A model generated the notes under the pieces. It saw only the letters and a program-made list of their open reading frames with translations. It was not told the DNA's origin and did no database searches. The translations under genes and the position numbers were made by a program. Shown here one piece after another: positions 35,350 to 42,696 of a stretch of DNA of 48,346 nt (position 1 is its first letter; each line of letters starts with the position of its first letter). The stretch lies in NCBI GenBank assembly GCA_017620915.1, contig JAFZSK010000087.1:1-48346 (forward strand), in the 5' to 3' direction. This stretch comes from Clostridia bacterium (GTDB taxonomy: Bacteria; Bacillota; Clostridia; UBA1212; UBA1255).

Positions 35350-38181
35350 ATGGGTTTATTTGACAAGATCTTCGGAACATACAGCGAACGTGCCATCAAG
35401 CAGATCAAGCCGGTGGTGGCCGAGATCAACGCCCTTGAGCCGGAAATGGAAAAAAAGACCGATGCGGAACTGCGCGGGATGACCGACGCGTTCAAAGCGC
35501 GGCTGGCGGCGGGCGAGGAGCTGGACGATATATTGCCCGAGGCGTTCGCCGTGGTGCGGGAAGCCGCCAAGCGCGTGCTGGGGCAGCGGCATTACGACGT
35601 GCAGCTGATCGGCGGCATTGTCCTCCACCAGGGGCGGATCGCTGAGATGAAGACCGGTGAAGGCAAGACGCTGGTATCTACATTGCCCGCGTACCTGAAC
35701 GCGCTCACCGGCAAAGGCGTGCACCTGGTCACGGTCAACGACTACCTGGCCAAACGCGACAGCGAATGGATGGGCAAGATATACACGTTCCTGGGCCTGA
35801 CGGTAGGCTGCATCGTACACGACCTCACGCCCGACGAACGCCGCGCCGCGTACAACTGCGACATCACCTACGCCACCAATAACGAGCTGGGTTTCGACTA
35901 CCTGCGGGACAACATGGTGATCTACAAGCAGCAGCTCGTGCAGCGCGACCTGAACTTCGCCATCGTGGACGAAGTCGACAGTATCCTGATCGACGAGGCG
36001 CGTACGCCGCTGATCATTTCGGGTGCGGGCAACAAATCCAGCGAACTTTACGAGCGCGCCGACGGCTTCGTGAGCAATCTCAAAGCGCTGGTCATCAAGG
36101 AAACGGACAACAAGGACCTGATGGAGGACGTCACCGAGGATTATATCGTTGACGAAAAAGCGCGCACCGCCACCCTCACCACCGTGGGCGTGCAGAAAGC
36201 CGAAAAATACTTTAACCTGACCAACCTGTCCGACCCCGAGAACGCCGAGATCTCCCACCACATCAACCAGGCGCTCAAAGCGTACGGCACGATGAAGCGG
36301 GATATCGACTACGTGGTCAAAGACGATCAGATCATCATTGTCGACGAATTTACCGGCCGTCTGATGTTCGGTCGCCGTTACAATGAGGGCCTGCACCAGG
36401 CCATCGAGGCCAAGGAGCACGTCAAGATCCAGAAAGAGAGCATGACGCAGGCCACGATCACGTTCCAGAACTATTTCCGCATGTATCATAAACTGTCCGG
36501 CATGACCGGTACCGCGCAGACGGAGGAAGCAGAGTTCAACGACATTTATTCGCTGGATGTTATCGTCATTCCCACCAACAAGCCGGTGATCCGTATCGAC
36601 TACCCGGACAGCGTGTACAAGACCGTGGCGGCGAAATACAAAGCGCTTCTGCGGGATGTGCAGGAAGTGCACGAAAAAGGGCAGCCTATCCTGATCGGTA
36701 CGGTGTCGATCGAGAAATCCGAATACCTCAGCAAGATGCTCGGCCGCAGCGGCATCCGGCACAATGAGCTGAACGCCAAGAACCACGAGCGCGAGGCGGA
36801 GATCATCGCGCAGGCGGGCAAATACGGCACGGTCACCATAGCGACCAACATGGCCGGCCGCGGTACCGATATAGTGCTGGGCGGCAACAGCGAATACATG
36901 GCCAAACAGGACCTGCGCCGCGAAGGCTACAACGAGGAGCAGATCGCCGCGGCGGACAGCTACGCGGATACTGATGACGAGAACGTGCTGAAGCTGCGGG
37001 CGCATTACCGCGAGCTGGTGGCGGAGCACGACGTTGACACCAGGGCGGACCGGGAGAAAGTGCTGGCCGCCGGAGGCCTGTTCATAATGGGCACCGAGCG
37101 CCACGAATCCCGGCGTATCGACAACCAGCTGCGCGGCCGTTCCGGCCGGCAGGGCGACCCCGGTATGTCGCGGTTCTATATTGCCCTCGAAGACGACCTG
37201 ATGCGGCTGTTCGGTTCGGAACGTATGATGAACATGATCGACGCGCTGGGCATGGGAGAGGATTACGCCATCGAGCACAAGCTGCTCTCCAACGCCATCG
37301 AGACCGCGCAGAAACGCGTGGAAGGCCGCAACTTCGATGCCCGCAAAAACGTGCTGCAGTACGACGACGTGATGAACCAGCAGCGCGAGATCATATACGC
37401 GGAGCGGCGGCGCGTGCTGGACGGCGAGAACCTGAAAGACAGCTTCCACGGCATGATCAAGAGCCGCATCCGGGATACGGTGGAACTGTACTGCAACAAG
37501 GACGTGGAGCCGGAATTCTGGAATCTGGATTCGGTAGAAGCGGATCTGGTGGGTATCGTGGATCCGGCGATCGTGGACAAATACCGCGCCGCGGGCAAAC
37601 ATATCAAACCCGATGAGCTGATCAAAGAATTGACCGACGACGCCATCGTGCGCTACGACGCCAAAGAGGCAGAATTGACGCCCGAACTGATGCGTGAAGC
37701 GGAGCGCGTGATACTGCTGCGCAGCGTGGACGAAAACTGGATGACGCATATCGACGCGATCGATCAGATGAAATACGGCGTGGGTCTGATGGCGTACGCC
37801 CAGAAGGATCCGATCGTGGAGTACAAGTTTCAGGCGTTCCAGATGTTCGAAGACATGAACAAGACGATCCAGGACGAGGCGGTGCGGCGCATGTTCAGCC
37901 TGCAGCTCCGGCAGAATACGCGGCTGGAGCGCAAGAGCGTGGCGGGTCCGGGCCGCGCGGGCTTCGAAGGCGAGGCGGAGCGGGCGAGAGCGGCAAAGCA
38001 TATTGCCGCCGCCAGATCTGCCGAATCGGGCCGGTCGGGAGGCGGGGACAACGCCGGCGCTCCGGCCAGTCCGGGCAAACCCACGACGTTTGTCCGTAAA
38101 ACTGCCAAAGTAGGGCGCAACGACCCCTGTCCGTGCGGCAGCGGGAAGAAGTATAAAGATTGCTGCGGGATAGATGATTAA
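35350..38181 (+). CDS. secA: Preprotein translocase ATPase SecA
   Basis: 943 residues, a full-length SecA. Walker A is MKTGEGKT (100-107), the DEVD box is at 207-210, and [25 protein letters not shown] and the helical-scaffold/wing regions are intact. The C-terminal zinc site is Cys927-x-Cys929-x8-Cys938-Cys939, used with SecB or phospholipids. SecA drives export through SecYEG (secG is at 7,822). An AAGGATG site precedes the ATG, and the last base of its stop codon is the first base of the next gene's ATG. Confidence 0.97.
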   Translation: MGLFDKIFGTYSERAIKQIKPVVAEINALEPEMEKKTDAELRGMTDAFKARLAAGEELDDILPEAFAVVREAAKRVLGQRHYDVQLIGGIVLHQGRIAEMKTGEGKTLVSTLPAYLNALTGKGVHLVTVNDYLAKRDSEWMGKIYTFLGLTVGCIVHDLTPDERRAAYNCDITYATNNELGFDYLRDNMVIYKQQLVQRDLNFAIVDEVDSILIDEARTPLIISGAGNKSSELYERADGFVSNLKALVIKETDNKDLMEDVTEDYIVDEKARTATLTTVGVQKAEKYFNLTNLSDPENAEISHHINQALKAYGTMKRDIDYVVKDDQIIIVDEFTGRLMFGRRYNEGLHQAIEAKEHVKIQKESMTQATITFQNYFRMYHKLSGMTGTAQTEEAEFNDIYSLDVIVIPTNKPVIRIDYPDSVYKTVAAKYKALLRDVQEVHEKGQPILIGTVSIEKSEYLSKMLGRSGIRHNELNAKNHEREAEIIAQAGKYGTVTIATNMAGRGTDIVLGGNSEYMAKQDLRREGYNEEQIAAADSYADTDDENVLKLRAHYRELVAEHDVDTRADREKVLAAGGLFIMGTERHESRRIDNQLRGRSGRQGDPGMSRFYIALEDDLMRLFGSERMMNMIDALGMGEDYAIEHKLLSNAIETAQKRVEGRNFDARKNVLQYDDVMNQQREIIYAERRRVLDGENLKDSFHGMIKSRIRDTVELYCNKDVEPEFWNLDSVEADLVGIVDPAIVDKYRAAGKHIKPDELIKELTDDAIVRYDAKEAELTPELMREAERVILLRSVDENWMTHIDAIDQMKYGVGLMAYAQKDPIVEYKFQAFQMFEDMNKTIQDEAVRRMFSLQLRQNTRLERKSVAGPGRAGFEGEAERARAAKHIAAARSAESGRSGGGDNAGAPASPGKPTTFVRKTAKVGRNDPCPCGSGKKYKDCCGIDD

Positions 38182-39035
38182 TGGCAACGCTGAAGGAAGA
38201 AGCGGCAAAATTTAAACCGGTGGACATCTCCAAATTGATGGCGGATGACAACAACGTGACCGACGCGATGCGCACGGCCTGCAGTTTGTATAATTCCGCA
38301 CTGCGGGAGATCGCCGGCGGCAGCGTCAACGAGGCGCGCAGCGACCTGCGTAAGGCCGCGGCGTTGTGCCCCGAGTTCAACTATGCCATTATTCTGTACG
38401 GCATTTGCACGTTTTACACCGGCGACCGCACCGGCGCCATGCGCATCTTCAATTCCGTCAAATCGACCGCGGAACGCAGCCGCGCGATGCGGATATACGA
38501 CCGGCTGGTGGACGAGGAATTGTCCGTGAACTCCGCTGAAGTGGCAGGCGCGCGGCTCCGGAAGTCGCTGGACTCTTTTGACGACGGCATCGAGAGCGTG
38601 TACAAACGGCGCGATCAGCAGCTGGCGGACAATGAGATTATCCGCCCCCGCAGTCTGTTTATTGACGGCGAGGAGACCGGCGACGGCAGCGGCGTCAAGA
38701 TCACCACTTCCGGCTGGTCCGGGAAGCGCGGCAATACCTCCGGCGCGGGCAGTTCCGGCTCCGGCTCCGCCGCGGACGACCCCACCGAGGTGCGCAGGCG
38801 TAAGACCGTGGTAACGGTGCACAAACTTCCGGAACTGGAAGAAGAGCCGCCCAAAAAGCGCCGCAAGCCCGGACTGTACGTGCTGCTGATCATTATTTTA
38901 CTGGCCGCGCTGCTCATTGCCCTCGTCGGCTGGGGCGTGACCTACGCGCGCTACCGGGCGCTGAAGAAACAGGCGGAACCGAAAGCCGCTGTCGCGGCAA
39001 TTAGACTTTGTTCCTTTTGTGAATTAGGGAATTAG
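38181..39035 (+). CDS. TPR-like protein with C-terminal membrane helix
   Basis: 284 residues. The ATG shares one base with the secA stop codon. The N-terminal 150 residues are helical with a TPR-like pair (SALREIAGGSVNEARSDLRKAAALCPEFNYAII, CTFYTGDRTGAMRIFNSV). A Ser/Gly linker with basic and acidic clusters leads to a helix at about 235-258 (VLLIIILLAALLIALVGWG). The last 12 or so residues (IRLCSFCELGN) are encoded by the tandem repeat array that begins at 39,000, so the original stop seems to have been overrun. Coupled to secA, it may be involved in secretion, but no function is known. Confidence 0.75.
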   Translation: MATLKEEAAKFKPVDISKLMADDNNVTDAMRTACSLYNSALREIAGGSVNEARSDLRKAAALCPEFNYAIILYGICTFYTGDRTGAMRIFNSVKSTAERSRAMRIYDRLVDEELSVNSAEVAGARLRKSLDSFDDGIESVYKRRDQQLADNEIIRPRSLFIDGEETGDGSGVKITTSGWSGKRGNTSGAGSSGSGSAADDPTEVRRRKTVVTVHKLPELEEEPPKKRRKPGLYVLLIIILLAALLIALVGWGVTYARYRALKKQAEPKAAVAAIRLCSFCELGN

Positions 39036-39077
39036 ACTTTTTTCTTGAGTGAATTAGGGAATTAGAGAATTGGGGAG
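39000..39077 (+). repeat. Tandem array 5 (AATTAGGG/AATTAGAG type)
   Basis: Two copies of a 30-31-bp unit (39000-39030 and 39031-39060), each starting ATTAGACTTT and ending GAATTAGGGA, are followed by period-8 units AATTAGAG, AATTGGGG. It encodes the end of the upstream protein and its last unit supplies the GGGGAG ribosome-binding site for the next gene. Confidence 0.85.
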
Positions 39078-39083
39078 TTGGAT

Positions 39084-39608
39084 ATGGAGATCACCGGCAG
39101 CAGTGTGTTTGACCGCGAAACGGTTGAAACCACTTACAAAATGGCACTTTTTACAGAAGATCACAAAAAGGGAATGGTCAAAGTGACCATTTTATATGCG
39201 GTCCTGTTTACTTTGTGGCTTGCACTGTTGCTGATCACACGGCCTGCCAGCGGTTTTGAGCGGTTTTTCCTTATTTCCATGACGGCGTTGACGGTTTTGC
39301 TTTACGGATTGATGTGTTATTCATACTATGTTTTACCGCGCAAACAGTACAATAATATGGGCAGCATGAAAGATGTGGTCAATGACTTCCTTTTCAACGA
39401 CGATGAGATCCGCGTCCGGAGCAAAGGCGAAAAAATCGAGGGCAAATCGGTCATTAAATACGAAAGCGTGATAAAAACTAAAGAGAACGACCGGTATCTG
39501 CTTTTTTACCAGACAAAGCGGCAGTTTTTAGTTGTGGACAAGACAACGCTCTCAGGCGGCACTGCGGCAGATATCGTGAATAAGATACGTCAGGCAACCC
39601 GCGCTTGA
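39084..39608 (+). CDS. YcxB-like membrane protein in AT-rich cassette
   Basis: 174 residues from the ATG at 39084, 6 bases after GGGGAG. Two adjacent helices (about 33-53 and 60-80) precede a C-terminal domain (FLFNDDEIRVRSKGEKIEGKSVIKYESVIKTKENDRYLLFYQTKRQFLVVDK) typical of YcxB-like proteins, whose role is unknown. Codons are clearly more AT-rich than in neighbouring genes (many TTT, AAA and TTA codons). It is flanked by octamer arrays in opposite orientation, which suggests that gene and arrays arrived together. The family call rests on the pattern of the C-terminal domain. Confidence 0.75.
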   Translation: MEITGSSVFDRETVETTYKMALFTEDHKKGMVKVTILYAVLFTLWLALLLITRPASGFERFFLISMTALTVLLYGLMCYSYYVLPRKQYNNMGSMKDVVNDFLFNDDEIRVRSKGEKIEGKSVIKYESVIKTKENDRYLLFYQTKRQFLVVDKTTLSGGTAADIVNKIRQATRA

Positions 39609-39627
39609 TAATATTGCTCCAGACCTC

Positions 39628-39703
39628 AATTCTCAAATTTTCTAATTTCCTGATACTCTAATTCTCTAATTAGTTCAAGGAAAAAGGCCTGATTCTCTAA
39701 TTA
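39628..39703 (+). repeat. Tandem array 6 (AATTCTCT type, inverted relative to array 5)
   Basis: Octamers AATTCTCA, AATTTTCT, AATTTCCT, GATACTCT, AATTCTCT (39628-39667) are followed by AATTAG, and another GATTCTCTAATTA lies at 39691-39703. CTCTAATT is the reverse complement of the AATTAGAG unit of array 5 on the other side of the YcxB-like gene. Confidence 0.8.
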
Positions 39704-39710
39704 AAAAATG

Positions 39711-39740
39711 TTGCCAACCCCCTCCGCGAAGTGGTATAAT
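39711..39740 (+). promoter_or_regulatory. Promoter of the PRPP synthetase gene
   Basis: TTGCCA (39711-39716), 18-base spacer, TATAAT (39735-39740) with GTGG directly upstream of the -10. It begins 7 bases after array 6. The predicted start of transcription is about 27 bases before the ATG. Confidence 0.7.
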
Positions 39741-39773
39741 CCAATTGAAAAAACTACCGGAGGTTTTTGTTAT

Positions 39774-40931
39774 ATGAGTCCCGAAAGAGCGCCATTCTCG
39801 GATCTGACACATCAGGTGGGGCCTATAGGCCTTATTGTCATGGAAAGCTGCCGCGACCTCGGTCAGCGGGTGGATAAGCACTTAAAAGCACTGCACGAAG
39901 AGCAGAATGAGATCATACCGGAAACGTTTATTATTAAGAGCCGTTGTCCGCGCTTCAGCAACGGTGAGGCCAAGGGTATAATTGACGAATCTGTGCGCGG
40001 CAAAGATATCTACATTCTGGTGGACGTGGGCAATTACAGTTTGACCTACAACATCATGGGCATCCAGAACCACATGTCGCCGGACGACCACTACGCGGAC
40101 CTGAAACGCGTGATCCAGGCCATTGGCGGCAAGGCCAAGCGTATCAACGTCATCATGCCGTTCCTGTACGGCGGCCGCCAGCACAAACGCGCCGCGCGCG
40201 AATCTCTGGACTGCGCCAGCGCCATGATCGAGCTGCAGAACCTGGGCGTGACCAACATCATCACCTTCGACGCCCACGACTCCCGGGTATCCAACGCCAT
40301 ACCGCTCACCGGCTTCGAGAACGTGCATCCGTACTACCAGCTGATGAAATCCATACTGCGCTCTGTGCCCGACATTCAGGTGGACAAAGAGCATCTGATG
40401 ATGATCTCCCCGGACGAAGGCGGCATCCACCGCAACCTGTACTACTCCACGCTGTTCGGACTGGACTTAGGCATCTTCGTCAAACGCCGCGACTTCTCGC
40501 GGATCGTCAACGGGCGCAATCCTATCGTTGCCCACGAGTTCATCGGTTCTTCGGTGAAGGGCAAGGACGTGCTGATCATGGACGACATGTTGTCCTCGGG
40601 CGATTCGATCCTTGACATCGCAAAAGAACTCAAGCGCCGCAAAGCGAACCGCGTGTTCGCGGGCGTGACGTTCGCGATGTTTACCGACGGCATCAAGCAA
40701 TTCGACCAGTATTACAAAAAGGGCCTGATCGACAAGATCTTCTCCACCAACCTGACGTACCGCCGTCCCGAACTGGCGGAGCGGCCCTGGTTCGTGGAAG
40801 TGAGCATGTCGAAATACATTGCCAAACTGGTGGACGCGCTCAACTACGATGAGTCCATCAGCGCACTGCTGGATCCGCAGCAGCGTATCATGAACCTGCT
40901 GGAGCGGCACAACCGCGGCGAAAAGATCTAA
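39774..40931 (+). CDS. prs: Ribose-phosphate pyrophosphokinase, divergent long form
   Basis: 385 residues from the ATG at 39774, with GGAGG 11 bases upstream; an earlier in-frame ATG overlaps the promoter. The PRPP-binding loop is VLIMDDMLSSGDS, and SPDEGGIHRN, FVKRRDF and PFLYGGRQHKRAARES are recognisable. It makes PRPP from ribose 5-phosphate and ATP. It is 60-70 residues longer than classical Prs, and the usual DLHA signature is replaced by TFDAHDSRVSNAIP, so it belongs to a divergent branch. PRPP feeds upp and purine synthesis. Its stop overlaps that of the convergent gene by 4 bases, and its terminator lies within that gene. Confidence 0.9.
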   Translation: MSPERAPFSDLTHQVGPIGLIVMESCRDLGQRVDKHLKALHEEQNEIIPETFIIKSRCPRFSNGEAKGIIDESVRGKDIYILVDVGNYSLTYNIMGIQNHMSPDDHYADLKRVIQAIGGKAKRINVIMPFLYGGRQHKRAARESLDCASAMIELQNLGVTNIITFDAHDSRVSNAIPLTGFENVHPYYQLMKSILRSVPDIQVDKEHLMMISPDEGGIHRNLYYSTLFGLDLGIFVKRRDFSRIVNGRNPIVAHEFIGSSVKGKDVLIMDDMLSSGDSILDIAKELKRRKANRVFAGVTFAMFTDGIKQFDQYYKKGLIDKIFSTNLTYRRPELAERPWFVEVSMSKYIAKLVDALNYDESISALLDPQQRIMNLLERHNRGEKI

Positions 40932-42145
40932 GCCGGCACTTTTTCATAATCATCAAGGTCTTCAAGACGGCCGAAAATAAAGCGATCTTTGAGTGTTGAC
41001 CCGGAGGAAACGTTATTCTTTAAAACGTTTCCTCCTTTGTTTTCGAGGAGGGCGAGATCCTCCGGAGACGCAGCGCCGGCAGCGCGCAGTGTGCGGATAA
41101 TGATGTTGCCGTCGGGCAGATCGACGCCAAACTCCGCAGAATAGCAGCCGTTTTTCACTTCCACCGTGGTGACTGCGATCAGTTTAGAAGCCGACGTCAA
41201 TTTGTAAATATCAATATATACTCCATCGACCGGCTGCCGGCTGCCGTTGTCGTCTAAATATTCCACTGTTCCGGTGATCGTCATACGTCCCGAAGCATCG
41301 TTTGCCGGACCCGGAGCATACACCGTGCCGTATTCGGTGCCGCCATGATTTACGTACAATCCTGCCAGTTCCATCGCCGTCTCCATGCTCGCGGTGCTGA
41401 TGAACGTCTTATCTGCGGAATTGGCCGTGTAGATCGTGCGGCTTAAGCCGTTGGGGATGTGTGTCTCGTTCTCTGTGGGAATAAGACTGACAGTGAGGCT
41501 GCCGTTCGCGTCGGGGGAAGCGTAGAACATGACGTCAAAGCATTGTCGCCCTTCAACTTCATACGTCCGGTACACGCGCGAGTAGGTATTAACGGCGTCA
41601 ACGAACTCCAGACCATAATGCGGATCCTGCAAATATTCGATGATAAAGCTGACAATTATGGGCGAATTCTTTTCGAAACAGCAGTTATCTGTTATGCCGA
41701 CAGGAATCCAGGACAGAAAGCCGTCTTTTACGGTATGTGCTTCGAAAAACTCATCATCAGGCAGCGCTTTGATGAAGCCGCCGTCGTCGGGGAATACGAG
41801 TTCCGGGTGATCCGGTATTGGGGTTGTATTGCCGCCGGGGGTGACCACGGGCGGTTGTTCTGTCTCTGATATGATCACAGGGTCAGCCACGGCGTTGCCG
41901 GTCTGTCCGCTGCTTTTTTGTCCGCGCCCTTTCAGCGTAAGCACCGCCACGACGGCAATCAGGAACACCACCGCCAGCGCGGCGGCCGAAATTGCGGACA
42001 TGGCGCGCAGACTGATCACGGAGCGGGAGCCTCCGGTCCGAGTGTCTGCGTTGACGCGGCGTGCGTTGTTGCGGAGATTGTCCGCGCTTTCTATAAATTG
42101 ATCATCGAGCTGTGTAACTGCATCATAGATATCACGATTTTTCAT
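40928..42145 (-). CDS. Membrane protein, probable anti-sigma-type partner of the XRE/sigma fusion
   Basis: 405 residues. A short cytoplasmic N-terminus (MKNRDIYDAVTQLDDQFIESADNLR) of the type seen in anti-sigma-like proteins precedes one helix (about 50-72), a Pro/Thr linker and a large extracellular region. The last 100 residues (MTITGTVEYLDDNGSRQPVDGVYIDIYKL) look like a carboxypeptidase-regulatory or Ig-like beta domain. The start overlaps the end of the regulator gene by 14 bases, so their amounts are coupled. Sensing of the envelope and sequestration of the regulator is inferred from the arrangement. The 3' end holds the terminator of prs on the opposite strand. Confidence 0.75.
   Translation of the reverse strand: MKNRDIYDAVTQLDDQFIESADNLRNNARRVNADTRTGGSRSVISLRAMSAISAAALAVVFLIAVVAVLTLKGRGQKSSGQTGNAVADPVIISETEQPPVVTPGGNTTPIPDHPELVFPDDGGFIKALPDDEFFEAHTVKDGFLSWIPVGITDNCCFEKNSPIIVSFIIEYLQDPHYGLEFVDAVNTYSRVYRTYEVEGRQCFDVMFYASPDANGSLTVSLIPTENETHIPNGLSRTIYTANSADKTFISTASMETAMELAGLYVNHGGTEYGTVYAPGPANDASGRMTITGTVEYLDDNGSRQPVDGVYIDIYKLTSASKLIAVTTVEVKNGCYSAEFGVDLPDGNIIIRTLRAAGAASPEDLALLENKGGNVLKNNVSSGSTLKDRFIFGRLEDLDDYEKVPA
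41003..41044 (+). terminator. prs terminator embedded in the opposing gene
   Basis: GGAGGAAACGTT (41003-41014) pairs perfectly with AACGTTTCCTCC (41024-41035) around a 9-base loop, followed by TTTGTTTTC. It lies 72 bases after the prs stop, inside the coding sequence of the convergent membrane-protein gene, where the stem is part of its C-terminal codons. Confidence 0.82.
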
Positions 42146-42587
42146 CGTTATTCCTCCTTACAAACGACTTTAGGCGGGCGCGCAGGCGGGACAACCGCAT
42201 TCTGACGTTTCCGCTGCTGATCCCGAACCGGTCCGCAATTATGTCCGTCTCTTCGAAGAAATAATAGCGCAGCACGAAAATATCGCGTTCCCGTTCGGGG
42301 AGCTGTTTCAGGAAGTCGTTCAGGCATCCGGCGAAGCAGGCGCTGCTCATGCCCTCCGGAAGGCATGCACGCAGTTCGTCCAGTGTTCTGCTGCCTGATT
42401 CAGTGAGTTCGTCTTCCGTCACTCCGAAGATGCCTGCCATGGCCCGGACGCTCTGGTAGTCCGGGATCCGCCTGCCGTTTTCCCACTTCGAAATGAGTTC
42501 GGGGGAGACAAACAACTGCTCCGCGAGCTGTTTCTGAGTCAGACCGCATTGACTTCTGTATTTGCTTATGGATTCGCCAATCGTCAT
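42132..42587 (-). CDS. XRE helix-turn-helix fused to sigma-70 region 4-like domain
   Basis: 151 residues. Residues about 5-58 form a Cro/CI-type HTH (KYRSQCGLTQKQLAEQLFVSPELISKWENGRRIPD). Residues about 88-145 form a sigma region 4-like HTH (LKQLPERERDIFVLRYYFFEETDIIADRFGISSGNVRMRLSRLRARLK). Region 2, needed for -10 recognition, is absent and replaced by the XRE domain, so it is a regulator or partial sigma factor rather than a normal ECF sigma. The promoter is at 42,638-42,610 and TAAGGAGG precedes the ATG. It overlaps the downstream membrane protein, a typical sigma/anti-sigma arrangement. Confidence 0.87.
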   Translation of the reverse strand: MTIGESISKYRSQCGLTQKQLAEQLFVSPELISKWENGRRIPDYQSVRAMAGIFGVTEDELTESGSRTLDELRACLPEGMSSACFAGCLNDFLKQLPERERDIFVLRYYFFEETDIIADRFGISSGNVRMRLSRLRARLKSFVRRNNDEKS

Positions 42588-42609
42588 TGCCGGCCTCCTT
42601 ACGCCCGTG

Positions 42610-42638
42610 ATTATATCACGCGGCGCAGCCGTTGTAAC
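42610..42638 (-). promoter_or_regulatory. Promoter of the XRE/sigma regulator
   Basis: On the minus strand GTTACA (42638-42633), 17-base spacer, TATAAT (42615-42610), with CGTGA just before the -10. The weak -35 and extended -10 match the style of the prfB and yfbR promoters. Confidence 0.6.
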
Positions 42639-42655
42639 TTGACAAAACGAAACAG

Positions 42656-42687
42656 CGCTCCGGCCCTGATAAAGCGGAGCCGGAGCG
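42656..42687 (-). terminator. Terminator of the phosphohexomutase-GH2 unit
   Basis: CGCTCCGGC (42656-42664) pairs with GCCGGAGCG (42679-42687) across a 14-base loop. On the minus strand it is followed by CTGTTTCGTTTTG. It lies 10 bases after the stop of the GH2 gene and upstream of the regulator's promoter. Confidence 0.7.
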
Positions 42688-42696
42688 TTAATAAGG

